The position numbers were made by a program, and so were the translations under genes. From Todiramphus chloris collaris (taxonomy: Eukaryota; Chordata; Aves; Coraciiformes; Alcedinidae): a DNA stretch of 64,000 nucleotides. The DNA lies in assembly GCA_025345505.1 (NCBI GenBank), contig JANVCC010000040.1, forward strand, positions 14,989,356-15,053,355, read 5' to 3'. The notes beneath the pieces were generated by a model. That model was not told the origin of the DNA and ran no database searches. It saw only the letters and a list, made by a program, of their open reading frames with translations. Each line of letters begins with the position of its first letter. The first letter of the stretch is position 1. Shown here piece by piece: positions 25,701 to 38,300 of this stretch.

Positions 25701-28700
25701 TTCCAGGAAGGTCACTTAGTACCTCATAGCTTGGAGATCTTATTACACCAGAATTAACTATTCCTACAGGACAGATACTTAATAGGCAATCATCGTATAA
25801 AGTTTTACTGCTACACCGAAAGGCAAACCTTTTTAGAGTGATTAAGTGATGTTAAGTGCCTGAAGACTATTCTTCCGTAAGTTTCCTTTTGAATTAAATA
25901 TGTTTTAACAGGAAAAGGACATAAAGATCCTAAAGCCATCAAGTTAATGGAATGTGTAAATTCTCTGCGTTTTCCTTATCACCCCCTACTTTTATTCTCT
26001 ACGTTGCCATTACTACCTTTCTTTTCAATACATCTACATTCGTCTGAACATACGACCAAAGAGTAAGATTTTAATGCCTCTTAACCAGTCAATGATCTAC
26101 TGCAGCTTCACATGAAATCCAGATACTATTCAAATGAGCTCATCATGGGTGGTAATTAATTAGCACCGATGGGGAACTGGAAATAAAATATGACTATGGT
26201 CACATTTCATTAGGAGTGTGATATATCTTCTTCACCCTTATTTAGTTAAATAGATTTTCCCCATAGCTAGTGGAAAAATACATATCTCACAGCTACCCTG
26301 ACACCTCATCTGTTGAAACAAGAGGGCAAAGTGGAAGATGAAGCCATTCTAGACATCTTGAGATTGAAAAAACAAAAAAGGAAAGCAGACAGCAAGAAAG
26401 GGCCCCAGTGACAAGAGAGGCAGCCCCAGGCTGGAAGTCAGCAGCAGCTCTCAGGGGCTGCGGCAGCGGGGCCGGGGGCTGCGTGCTCTGCAGAGCAGGG
26501 GGTGTTGGGCTGGCCGGGCAGATCTCATGGCCTGTGACAGCCCTGCCACGTGCAGCTGCAGGCTCGCCCCCGCCTGCCCCGTTACTGGTGGGCACTGGGC
26601 AAGGAGAAGCTCCCGCTCAGCGTGATGAACCCAGACCTCAACGTTTAAAACCCAGGCCACCAACCTTTAAAACCCTTACCTGACCTTTCTCGCCTTCTCC
26701 ATTTAAAAAGTCTCCATTTCTTTGACTTTCCTTCTTTCCTGAGTTTCTTGAACTTCCCTGCAGAGGAGGAGCCCTCACAGTCCCCAGCTGGGCTGGCTGC
26801 TCACCCTGGCCCCTCTGGCCCCACTCAGCTCTCCAAAGTCATTCAAATTTGTTCCCTGACTCGCTGCTCTACGGGAGCCGTGTGCTGTGCCGGGCCTTGG
26901 GGAGCCTGCCTTGTCCCCACTCTGGGTTACACCACAACCAAAACAATCAAGCCCTTCCTCCACTGACCAGCTCTTCTTCCATCGCTCCAACCGACAGCAG
27001 AGCAGCTCTGCTCACGAAGCAAAGAGCAACAAGAAAGTCTTGACTCTGTTGCTAAGATACAAGGCAAACACCAGCAGTATCTAACACACCTTAAATATTG
27101 TTAATCCCTTTCAGTAAAGCTAACGTGCATGTTCACAGGCAGAGAGTGTTCACACGCTGAGAAGCTATTAATCTTCCCTTGCTCTGTGAAGGTCGTGTTC
27201 ACCACTGAAAAACCCAAGACCAAAGTTTTGGTGCAGGCTTCAAGAAAAAACACACCTAAGCTTTGCACTTGAGCTAAACTCTGCCAGTATCAAACAAGTC
27301 ACATCAGACACGGACACACTGGTGCTAAGCACACCCTGCTCCAAGATTACATCCCAGGTTCTCACCACACCAATGAAGAGCATGGGCAATGCCAGATGAG
27401 GAACTGCCTCTAGGGAGTCCTTGTCCTGACAAGGTGACAAGAGCATCAGGTCCAGAATGCCTTCAGCCCAGCAACTACAGGGACACTTTCACTGTCCCAT
27501 CACCAAAAGAAAAAAAAAGATTTTAAAAAATATCTGGAACGGTCCATTTGTGTTGGAAAAAAAAGCCTCACATCTGATGATGAATCAGTATTAGTCCAAG
27601 CACATATTTTGGGCTTGGCAGAAGCAACTGCATTTGTTCCCGATATGATTTCTGAAGGTCCCAGTTATTTCCTGGATGCATTTTTAATTTCAAGCAGCAG
27701 TCATATTTCTACTGTCTATGTCACAAATAACAAACATTCCGTTTCCTCTCCTGTAGAATTATTCCACTCTGCTTATCTGGAGGTTCAGTTCTGCTGTCTC
27801 CATTTTAATCACCTTTTCCAACAACACCGTACTTCATGCAACAGCCCATTTTCCTTCATGAGAGATAAAAATGATTACTTACTGATGTTTTTTACATTTT
27901 TTTTTCCACTGATTTAAAGAAAAAAAATACATGGCAAAATACATACCAGGCATAAATCACTAAGAAAAACACATTTATGCCTATATGCATTGTAGCTTGT
28001 TAAAACAGTAACGTGCGTAACGAAAATGTTATTTCATATTTTTAAAAAGCTCTGTCCATCAGCAATAACAATAAGGACTTCTAGTACTAAGGATTAGTTT
28101 TAGTAATCTCTATAGCATGTCCTTCCAGTATAGTTGCAATATAAGTCTAGTTTCAGTTACACTCACAGTGAGCCATAAGAATTGCCCCGGAGGCAATTTC
28201 AGCAAGTTTTTGGTATTGAAAAATGCAAACACTTACGGGGTTCATTTATTTATTTCTTTATATATATGTATATATTCTCAGGTGACAGGATGAAACAAAG
28301 TGCAGAGGACTGAGACATATATTTTGCAGGTTGATACAACTTCAGTAACAGCTGTATTAACAGTGCCCAGATGTTGCAAGAAACAGAAGGGCTCGCCGGA
28401 AAGCCAATTTTCAGCATGTTGATCAGGGTAACGAGAAGGGAGAAGTTAAAAGCCCTTGCAGCTCAGTGAAACTCCATCTCTTTTCTTTAACACCTCAGCA
28501 ATAATTTCTGCTCTAAACAAACAAGGTTTCATACCAGCTGACCAATAATGAGGACAAAGGAAAGGGCCTACCTCTTCATATATGGAGCTGTCTCCAAACC
28601 CAGTGATCCTTCCTCTCTTGGCCAGGATATATGATCACCGTATACGTGCCTGGGGCTGGAGGTGACACACATGATGCCTCCCAGCCCGTGAAAAGGCAGG

Positions 28701-31700
28701 CAGGGTGGGGAGATGGACTCTTCACCTGAACCAGTTCCTGATAGAGGTAGTGGAACACAGCACGCCCAAAAGGATGGGTCAATCAATAGGTTTCGGATGT
28801 CAGCTAAACAAGCAAAAACAGAGAAAAAGGGAAAAAAGTAAACAAGAGATGGCCATTTCTTATTCCCTTCCAGTTCCCACATTTTTAATAATTCAAAAGA
28901 ACTGGCAATATTTCAGCTGCTTGAAAGCACACAAACATTTACAGCATTTGTCACGGCGTACCTGCTATTCCTAACCCCAAACGGTTAGGTTCTGTATAGG
29001 CAGTTAAAAAGCAAATATCAATCAATCAATCACCTTTTTGGAACTCTCCCATCATCCAAAAAAGAAATGTGACAATCACCCAGCAAGGAGTTTATTTGGC
29101 AAAGCACACTGTAATAAATAACTGTAATGTCAGTAATGCATTTGAAGCCAGAGGGGTTTTTTTTTTCTTCAAATGGGTTCAATATATAAATACTTGAACT
29201 AGAAAAGATTACTGTATTTAGGTTTTATATGGCATAGCTTTGAAACCATTTTTTCAGGCGTCTCCTTAACAAATCCTCCCCCAGAAGGTCACAGGTAGCC
29301 ACTGATACGTTTGAAACCTCTGCTTTGTGCAAGGGTCCCCACTGCAACCTCAGGCCCCTGTCACGGCAACCCTCAAAGTCCCGCTCTCCTCAGAGCTTAT
29401 CCAACAACAAAACTGGTTTGAAGACCTGCGAAGCCTCAGCCCAGAAGTGAAAGAGATGGAGCACAGCTACTTGAAAAGCTGCAGAGGAGAGAGGAGCTGA
29501 AGCTTTGCTCAGGAAATTAGGGAATTGGGTCAGAACTGATGCACAAAATCCATTTCAAAAATGAAAAGTGACTTTTCTCCTTTCTTTTTTTTTTAATTGG
29601 GGGAAATACAGAAAATGTGTTTCATTTGACCGATAAAAAGCCATAAAAGCATGCATTTTAATCACCAAAACAATTCACGTTTTCAGCAGTATTTCTGATA
29701 GAAAATTAAATCTCATCATGCCCCCAGATAACCACGGAATACAGCTGGTCCCCAGCAATGGCTTGCACCAAAGCTACGGCAATTAGCAAGTTTTTCACCC
29801 ACTAGCCAAATCCAAGAATGGTAACACAAAAGAAAAATACCACATGGCTGAACCTGGAACAATTTTTTTAAAGAATTCTTTTCTGAAGGCAAAATACAGT
29901 CACTGATATATACTACAAGGTAGTTTTTTTGGCCTGAACCAAAAAACTTAGTTTCTTTTTGCTATCATTATTTTTAGTGCATGAGAGCAATTAAGAAGAT
30001 GAAGACAGTATTTTTAAAGAAAAAATTTAAGGTTTAATCCTGAAAAAGTTACAATATTTTTGCTTTTTGATCATTTACCCGATACTACGTGCTGCCCTCA
30101 GTTCAGCTCTGTAAATAATTTCAGCTCCTGCATTTTTTCAGCAAGCAAACCATTCAGAAAAGGAAAAGACTAACTGCCTGTCTCTAATCAGGCTGCTAGA
30201 TGGAGGGGTGGGAGCTGCCTTATCCTCAGACTCCAGAAACCCATCTCTGCACCTTTCCAACCCAGCAGGGAATTTGTTGGAAACTGCAGCGTTTCCTCCA
30301 GCCCTTTTTTCCATACAGTAAAACAAACTTTTGGATGCCTAGATACACTCAGAGATTAAAAAAAAAAAAAAACAAACAAAACCAAACAACAAAACAACAA
30401 CAAANNNNNNNNNNAAAAAAAAAAAAAAACAAACAAAACCAAACAACAAAACAACAACAAAATAAACAACCACCTTCAAAAAGGTAAAGAAAGAAAACCA
30501 GGCAGAACCAAACCCCTTGGCTGCAATCAAACATTGCACTTTCAAAATAAGTGGCATCTGACAGAGAGAAAAAAAAAATACATACACCAATTAACTCACA
30601 TCCTCTCCCTGTTTAAATAGGTGGTAGTTAAGGGAGTTAAGACACAGATTCAAAAGAAAAAATGAATATACAGAAATCATAATGCAAGGGACATATTAAT
30701 GCAGGTAACACCACCACCACCCCTTGCTTCTGAATTGCCACTGGATTCAGAACAAAGTCGTAATGGTGCTGGCAGGACTATAGCAAAACATCCCTGCCCG
30801 GTGAAAAGAAGCATTAGAAAATGTGCAGATTCCCTGACACCAGAGTATTTCAAAGTCATGCTACATTTCTCATCGCCTTAGCGTAACAGAACTGAAAAGG
30901 ACTTAAAACAGTTGATTTCTGCTGCTGTTTACAAAACATAAATCCGGCGAGCCCGACAGAATTACTCTGGTTTAAAGCTGGAGGAATTGAGGAAGAATTT
31001 GGCATTTCAATTCAGTCTTTAATGTGCACTTTACCTTCCCCGTATCGTATACAAAGCGCACTGGCTCTCAGGCAGAAGAGAAGCATGTCACAAATCAGCT
31101 TACAGGTTTTTTTCAGCTCTTACTCACATTGGAATCCCCAAAATTCAACATATTTTATCTTTTTTTCCCCACTCTTCAGCTTTTTCTCTTTCATTTTCCT
31201 TCCTCCTCTTCAATCACCAGAGGTTTGCGTGTCTCATTCTCTATTTACATCAGTCCGCTTTGTTCTCTACAATGGAAAGAGAGGCGGAAGAGCGGCAGAA
31301 AGGCAGGCAGACGGACAGACAGCAGGGAGAGAGAGCCAGGCCAAGGTAACCATCTCGGACACCCACGTTCTGGAGGATCTGTTTCTCTCTCAAAACCATT
31401 TGAACTTTATAAAGGAAGGGAATCAAAGCTCATTTGCATACAGGTTCATTCCATCTCTTCGGCTCACATGGTTGTAGCTCTGGAAAGTCCCTTTCTGATT
31501 CCCTGCTTGATAAAGAGCCAGGAAGGTAACGCGGCAGCAGGGAGAGGTGAGAACTGTTGTGCTGACCTTGCAAGCAGGGCTTAAATGAAGAGCTCCAGTC
31601 GCCTTGCTAGAGGACCCGACTGGAAGATCTGGGTGCTTTTTATCTTTAGATTCCAAGGCTCAGAGCATGCATGTAGAGTTAAGACTGAAGGCAGAGAAAC

Positions 31701-32689
31701 CCCCACTTCTGTACAGGAGGAAGCTCTGGTCAGGCACTCAATACTTCAGCTTCCTGTCTGTACACTCCGTGGTCTAATCTGGGGAAATCCTGAAAACATT
31801 ATCAGATGCCTGATAAGCTCTTTAACTTTCAAGTACATAGTGATTCAGTTTCGGTCAAAACCTCATTTGAATACAGTTTTGGAATCCAAATACAAAGCGA
31901 GACCCCAGTGGAGGAGAGATAAGGCTTGTAGCCTAACATCACTGGTATCCAAAGTTAACGCGACCGATGTTCAAAACTGGCATAAACAAATCTTCTTCTC
32001 CATACCTGCATCACGATGCTCAGTGTGTGCAACTCAAGCTTATTAAAAAGGGGTTGAATTATATGTCTGGTTAATGAAGGGCCTTTATTTATCCATAAAC
32101 AAGCGATGCAGCACGAGTGGCAGCACAGATTACTTACTTCATCCCGACGTGCTCACCGTTGACTTGAGGAGGATTGTTTCTGAGAGAGATGGATTGCTTG
32201 GAACTCTGCTGCCCACTCATCCCACAGGTTACTCCAGCAAAACTGGCAAGTGTGGCAGTCTTTGTTTTGTGTAGTGTCGACGCTTGTTTAGCAGGCATTA
32301 GACAGCTGTTCCAAACCCATTTCACAGGCACTCATCACAGGCTAACAGCAGGCTCTGCTCTGTGATCTGTGGAGTTAGCCCTGGAGGAGTAAATCTTCAC
32401 CACCACAGCCTGAGCCCCCAGCATTTTCCAGTTCTGAGGGATACTGAATCAGGATTCACCCACAAGAAATCACTCCCACCCCACCGGTCTCCTTCATCTC
32501 AGTCGGGTCAGGGAGATTTTCTAGGATTTGTTCCAGGAGGTTCTCCTTCACACACAACTTCTGAAGATCTTGGGAAACTCACTCCATCTGTGAGTCTGGA
32601 AGCAACCAAGAATGTCTTCCCAGATATTGCAGGTCTGAAAGCAGTCAGGGCTTAATCTATTTTCCACCCCCAGTACATAAAACACACCA
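22726..32689. other. non-coding stretch upstream of mir-146a (likely host intron)
   Basis: No coding similarity was found. If the 41.5-kb CpG island drives pri-miR-146a, this is intron. It holds the assembly gap at 30405-30414, a TTTA/TATA-rich patch near 28245-28276, and an unusually open but unrecognisable frame at 31024-32046. Confidence 0.45.
30358..30461. other. assembly gap (10 N) inside duplicated CAAA-rich repeat
   Basis: Ten N occupy 30405-30414. The 47 bp before the gap (30358-30404) and the 47 bp after it (30415-30461) are identical: fifteen A, then the same CAAACAAAACC-type string. Two exact copies touching a gap suggest unmerged contig ends, so the true sequence may hold one copy. 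Confidence 0.9.
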
Positions 32690-35335
32690 CGGAATCACAG
32701 AAGGTTAGGGGTTGGAAGGGACCTCAAAAGATCATCTTGTCCAACCCCCTTGCCGGAGCAGGATCACCTAGAGCAGGTCACACAGGAACAGATCCAGGTG
32801 GGTTTGGGCTGTCTCCAGAGAAGGAGACTCCACACTCTCCCTGGGCAGCCCATTCCAGGCTCTGTCACCCTCACCATGAAAAAGTTTTTCCTTATGTTTA
32901 CCCAAAACCTCCCATGCTCCACATTATACCCATTACCCCTTGTCCTGTCACTGGATGTCACTGAGCAGAGCCTGGCTCCAGCCTCCCGACACTCACCCTT
33001 TACATATTTATGGACATTAAGAAGGTCACGCCTCAGTCTCCTTTTCTGCAGGATAAAGAGACCCAGCTCTCTCAGCCTTTCCTCACAAGGCAGATGTTCC
33101 ACTCCCTTCAGCATCCGAGTGACCCTGCGCTGGACTCTCTCCAGCAGCTCCCTGTCTTTCTTGAACTGGGGTGCCCAGAACTGGACACAGTGTTCCAGGT
33201 GGGGCCTCACCAGTGCAGAGCAGAGGGGGAGGAGAACCTCCCTTGACCTGCTGGCCACACTCTTCTTAATGCCCCCCAGGATGCCATTGGCCTTCTTGGC
33301 CACAAGGGCACATTGTTGGCTCATGGCCATCCTCTTGTCCACCAGGACCCCTAGGTCTTTTTCACCAGAGCTGCTTTCCAACAGATCAGCCTCCAACCTG
33401 TACTGATCCATGGGGTTGTTCTTCCCCAGATGCAGCACTTTACACTTGCCCTTGTTAAATTGCATTAAATTTCTCCCCGCCCAGCTCTCCAGCCTGCCCA
33501 GGTCACACTGGATGGCAGCTCAGCCTTCTGGAGAGTCAGCCACTCCTCCCAGTTTTGCATCATCAGCAAACTTGCTGAGGGTCCACTCCATCCCTTCGTC
33601 CAGGTCATTGATGAATATATTGAACAGCCCTGGACCCAGGACCGACCCTGGGGGGCACCACTGCCCACAGGCCTCCAGCTGGACCCTGCTCCACTGACCA
33701 CAGCTCTCTGAGCTCTGTCCTTCAGCCAGCTTGCAGTCCATCTCACCACACACCCACCCAAGCTGCACCTCTTCGGCTTGGCAGCGAGGATACCATGGGA
33801 GACGGCATCGAAAGCTTTGCTGAGGTCGAGATACACCACACGCACTGCCCTCCCTCATCCATCCATCTGGTTGTGCCATCACAAAAGGCTATCAGATCAG
33901 TCAAGCATGACTTCCCTTTGTTGAATCCATGTTGACTACTCATGATAAGCCTAGTAATGACCTCTGCCATTTCCCTCAGCACCCGTGGGTGCATCCCATC
34001 AGGGCCCATGGACCTGTGGATGTTCAGTTTGCTTAACTGCTCTCCAACCCAATCCTGCTCAACTGAGACAAAGCCTTCCTTCCTCCAGACTTCCTCTGTG
34101 GGCTCATAGGACTGGAACCCCTGGGAGCTGGCCTTAGCAGTACAGACCGAGGCAAAGGTGCCATTCAGGAACTCAGCCTTCTCTCTATCCTCGGTCACCA
34201 GGGCACCCCCTTCATTCAGCAGCAGGCCCACATTTCCTCTAGACTTCCTTTTGCCTCCAACATACTTGAAAAAGCTTTTCTTGTTGTCCTTGACCTCCCT
34301 CGCCAGGTTTAGTTCTAAGGAGGCCTTAGCTTTCCTTGTTGCATCCCTGCATTCTCTGACAACCTCTTTGTACCCTTCCCAAGTGGTCAGCCCCTCCTTC
34401 CATGTTCTATATGCTTCCTTCTTCCACTTGAGTTTATTCATTAGCTCCCTGCCCAACCATGCAGGTCTCCTGGCTCTCTTACTTGATTTCTTACTCTTTG
34501 GGATGCTCTGACCTTGAGCCCGGAGGAAAAGGTGCTTGAATGTTAGCCAGCTTGCTTGGGCCCCCTTAACATCTAGAGCCCTGTCCCACGGGACTTCTTC
34601 AAGCAGTTCCCTGAGGAGGCCAAAGTTGGCCCTTGTGAAGTCCAGGGTAGAGATCCTGCTTGTGGTCCTGTGCCTGCCGCGCGTGACCCTGAACTCCAGC
34701 ATCCCCTGGGCACTGCAGCCAAGGGTGCCCCTACTTTCACATCCTCAACCAGTGCCTCTTTGCTGATTAGTACCAGGTCCAGCAGCACTCCTCTCCCGGT
34801 CGGCTCCTCCACCACCCGCATCAAGAAGTTATTGTCAGTGCTCTGGAGGAACCTGCTGGACTGTGCGTGCCTGGCTGGGTAGTTTTCCCAGCAAATGTCA
34901 GGGTAACTGAAGTCCCCCGTGCCAACCAGAGCCTGTGATTGCGAGGCAACTTCCAACTGCTTTGTAGAAGACCTCTTCAGCTTCCTCATCCTGATCTGGT
35001 GGCCTGTAGTAAACACCCCCAACAATGTCTCCCATGCTAATCTCCCCCTTAATCCTTACCCACAAGCTTTCAACTCACTCTTCATTGCCCCCCAGGGAGA
35101 GCTCAAGACATTCCAGTTGCTCCCTCACATAAAGGGCAACTCCCCCACTTGCCAGCCTACCTTTCCTCAAAAGGACAGAGCCATCCATGACAGCGTTCCA
35201 GTCATGTGAGCTGTCCCACCATGTCCCAGTAATTCCAAAGAAGTCGTGGTCCTGAGATAGCACAGAGAGCTCTAGTTCATCCTGTTTGGTCCCCAAACTG
35301 CGTGCGTTAGTGCAGAGGCATTTCAAATGCATTTC
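32690..35335 (-). mobile_element. long CR1 LINE with broken ORF2 (endonuclease + reverse transcriptase)
   Basis: The 3' end lies at 32692-32760 on the plus strand (GAATCACAG, GGGGTTGGAAGGGACCTC) and the element extends to about 35335, some 2.6 kb. Minus-strand frames give ORF2 in order: the endonuclease start (CTNARSLGTKQDELE near 35311) and GTWWDSSHDW near 35240; the linker and reverse transcriptase N-terminal part at 34702-33743; the catalytic FADD box at 33570-33559; and the C-terminal region with [16 protein letters not shown] and [11 protein letters not shown] at 33465-32764. The blocks are in different frames with stops between, so it is a dead copy. It is 5'-truncated and lacks ORF1. 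Confidence 0.95.
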
Positions 35336-38300
35336 AAAATAGGTCTATCAACTGCTTTTCAGGAGAGCTCTGAGGTTTTCTGCTGCACCCCCTCAGGGTT
35401 ACCACAAAAACAAAGCTCGAATATGGGCCAGCTGCTATGGAGGAGAGGAAAATATATTGTTAATCACCAGATTCCTGAGTCAGTACAAAGGCTCAGGTGG
35501 TCCACACTTAAGGCAAAAATATGTGCTAGCTTTTGTTTCATGACGAGGTCTGGTTTAGAGATCTCTAACTAGGCTAATACACAAGACAAATTTCACCAGG
35601 GCACAGGTTTCAGGCACAAAACATCATTTTAATCCCCATGTTAAAATATATAACCACAGTCATTAACACTGGGAGGCATATCCATTAGCACCGAGTCCAG
35701 ATCCCAATGGGAAATATTCCCACAGTTTCAAAAGCATCCAGAACTGGGATTTTGCTTTTTGGTAGCAGAAGGGACCTGGTGTGGGCTAATAAAATACCAC
35801 CTTTGAGCTCTCAGATGCTGCCCTGAGCGAAGTTTGGTCACGGACAAGCAAAGGCCCTAGTAGGTCTTATCAGTAAGGATGCTTAAATGAACTTGCATGT
35901 CTTTGCACAGGAAGAGAGGAAGTCACATTTCAGGATGGGATTCAGCTGTATTTGCAGGGCTCACCGGTACACCTTTCAACTGCATCCTCGCTCTAGCCCC
36001 AGGTTTAAATACCTCTCTGTAAAAGACAGTGAACTAAATTAATCTGTTCCCTGCTGACCCATACATCCTTGCTGGTTCTTTAAGCAAAGATTACACACGT
36101 TTCCCAGGTCCCAAAAGGTAGGGTTCATTATATGCGTGTGTCACAGCCAGGTAACCTAAGGCAGAAAGCAGCTGAACAGGAGCCAAGTCCCCTGGTGAGA
36201 GAATCACACTCCTCAGTCCTCAGCACATTGACCAAGCAAAGGCAGAAGAGTGACCGGTAAAGTCTTAAAATGTACACAGGCCTTTGGAAAGGAAAGAGGA
36301 CAGAACAGGTTATCTGCTTTGCTGTGTGAAACAAAAGCAAAGACTGGAGGGGGGGGGCGGGGAGGGAAGAAAGTTTGTGCAGAGTGACTGATAAAGGAAG
36401 AGACAGAAATCATACTGTGCACCGCTCTTGTCAGCTGACATCACTCAGGATGGTTATTATCATCTTAGTATCTCATCTGGAAAGTTTTGACTAACTGAAT
36501 TTGTCTTTTGACAGGAAGTCTAGATCTTACCCTAATTCAGCTGCTGGAATTTCTGGAGGCATTAACAGTGTTAGGGCAAACAAGGTAACGCCGCAGCCCT
36601 GAGCACAGCGCCGTGAGAAAGGCAACGCGTGGTCAGGCAGTGTTTTCCGGAGCGTTGCATCGCAGTCCAGGTGCCGGTGGCAGCAACACCAAGCAGTTCC
36701 AGCTTCTCTGCTTTATTTGTTGCTGTTCGCTGTGTTCTGGATAAATATAAAGGGCTGGCTTCCTTCTTTCACTGGAGGAAGTTCCTCCCAGAAGGAAAGA
36801 TGGCTCCCATGTTACTTAAAATCTTTACGACTCTATAAAACATGCAGGCATCAGAGAAATCAGCTCCTGTATATAAAATATCTTAAAAATATAGCCTCCA
36901 GAAAGCACAAGAGACAAATAGGCACTTTTTACATGATTTCATGTATCTTCCATCCCTGCTTACAGTCTTTCGTGACAGACGGTAAGATAATACAAGGAGG
37001 TATGAATTCCAAGAGGAGCTGGAGCCTGGTCCCCTTGAAAACTATGGCAAAATCCACATTACTTTTGAAGAAACTGAAATTTCCCCCTTGATACTGTTAA
37101 AAGCAAACTTTCATCTGGTTTCCCTTGAGAGACGAGTTCTATGGGCCTGGTTTTTATGACACAGAGCCTCATACAAAAATATACATTATGTTTTACTTTT
37201 GTGCATCTAGTTGTCAGGTTTCTTTAAGATGAATTGACTTACAAATTTCATGAGCTCTCCCACTGATTCAGAATATATTGGGCCGACAGATAAACCCAGG
37301 AAACGCTGTATAAATCATGCACCTTCCACGGACCACTTGGCTCATTTACAAAGGCTATGGTCATAGCACAAGCCAGTTAGGATTTGATTAGCCAGATCTT
37401 ATTTTGCACTGTGATGGGCGTATAAATTAGGACACAGTGCTCCCACCTCTTATGCAAGAAGTGCAGAGCTATGTCAGGCATGCTTGGGTAGCAGAGTAGA
37501 GAGGAGACAGTAGAAACAGCCCATCTGCACACTGCTGGTGACCCGTGCAGCCTCCAGAAGCCAAAGGGCTCGCAAAAGAGGGAGGAACACGCCAAGACAG
37601 GATTGCTGCAGGTACCCTCCATAACACGTTTTTCTACGCTGGGAAGTGTTCCCAGTAGGAAATGCCTGCAGAGATTTCTACAGAGGCATCACCTTCCCCC
37701 TAGGGTCCCTTTGTGTACGTGAGTGCACGTACGTGCACATATTTCTCGTCCTAAAGGAGGAATTTTGATTCGTAATTGTACAGAGGGCTTGGATGTCACC
37801 AGAAAGGCACACAGCCCCTGCAGCTTCGCTCAGGGTCCCTCACAACAGCCAGATTATCTGTCTGAGTGCCTTAAAACCCTGCCACATCATTTTGCTGTGA
37901 CTGGCTCTACACCTGGGAAAGCGAGAGCGCACCCAGCCCCGGCCTGCGGCACCCCAGGCCCTGTGCACCCGACGCTTCTGGCAGCTGGCTCCTGCCAACA
38001 CCACGGAATCATGAAAGGGACCTTGGAGACCAGCCAGTCCAACCCCCCTGCCCCAGCAGGGTCACCCAGGGCAGCCCACGCAGGAACAGAGCCAGGCAGA
38101 GCTGGAAAGTCTCCAGGGAAGGAGACTCCACAGCCTCCCTGGGTAGCCTGGGCCAGGCTCCGTCACTTTTAATGCAAAGTAGTATCAGGCAGCACAGTAC
38201 AATTTCTGAGACAAGCTTCATAGCCGGCTTCATCAGATGCTTTGCAGCCAAAACTTGAAGAAAACAGGAAGGTTTCAAATGAGTTACGAAGGCAGGAAGT

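Noticed and set aside
30200..30590. Open frames spanning the N gap
   Set aside because: They run through the CAAA repeat and unknown bases, so the reading is meaningless.
34158..34882. Plus-strand open frames at 34.1-34.9 kb
   Set aside because: They are antisense shadows of the CR1 ORF2 on the minus strand.
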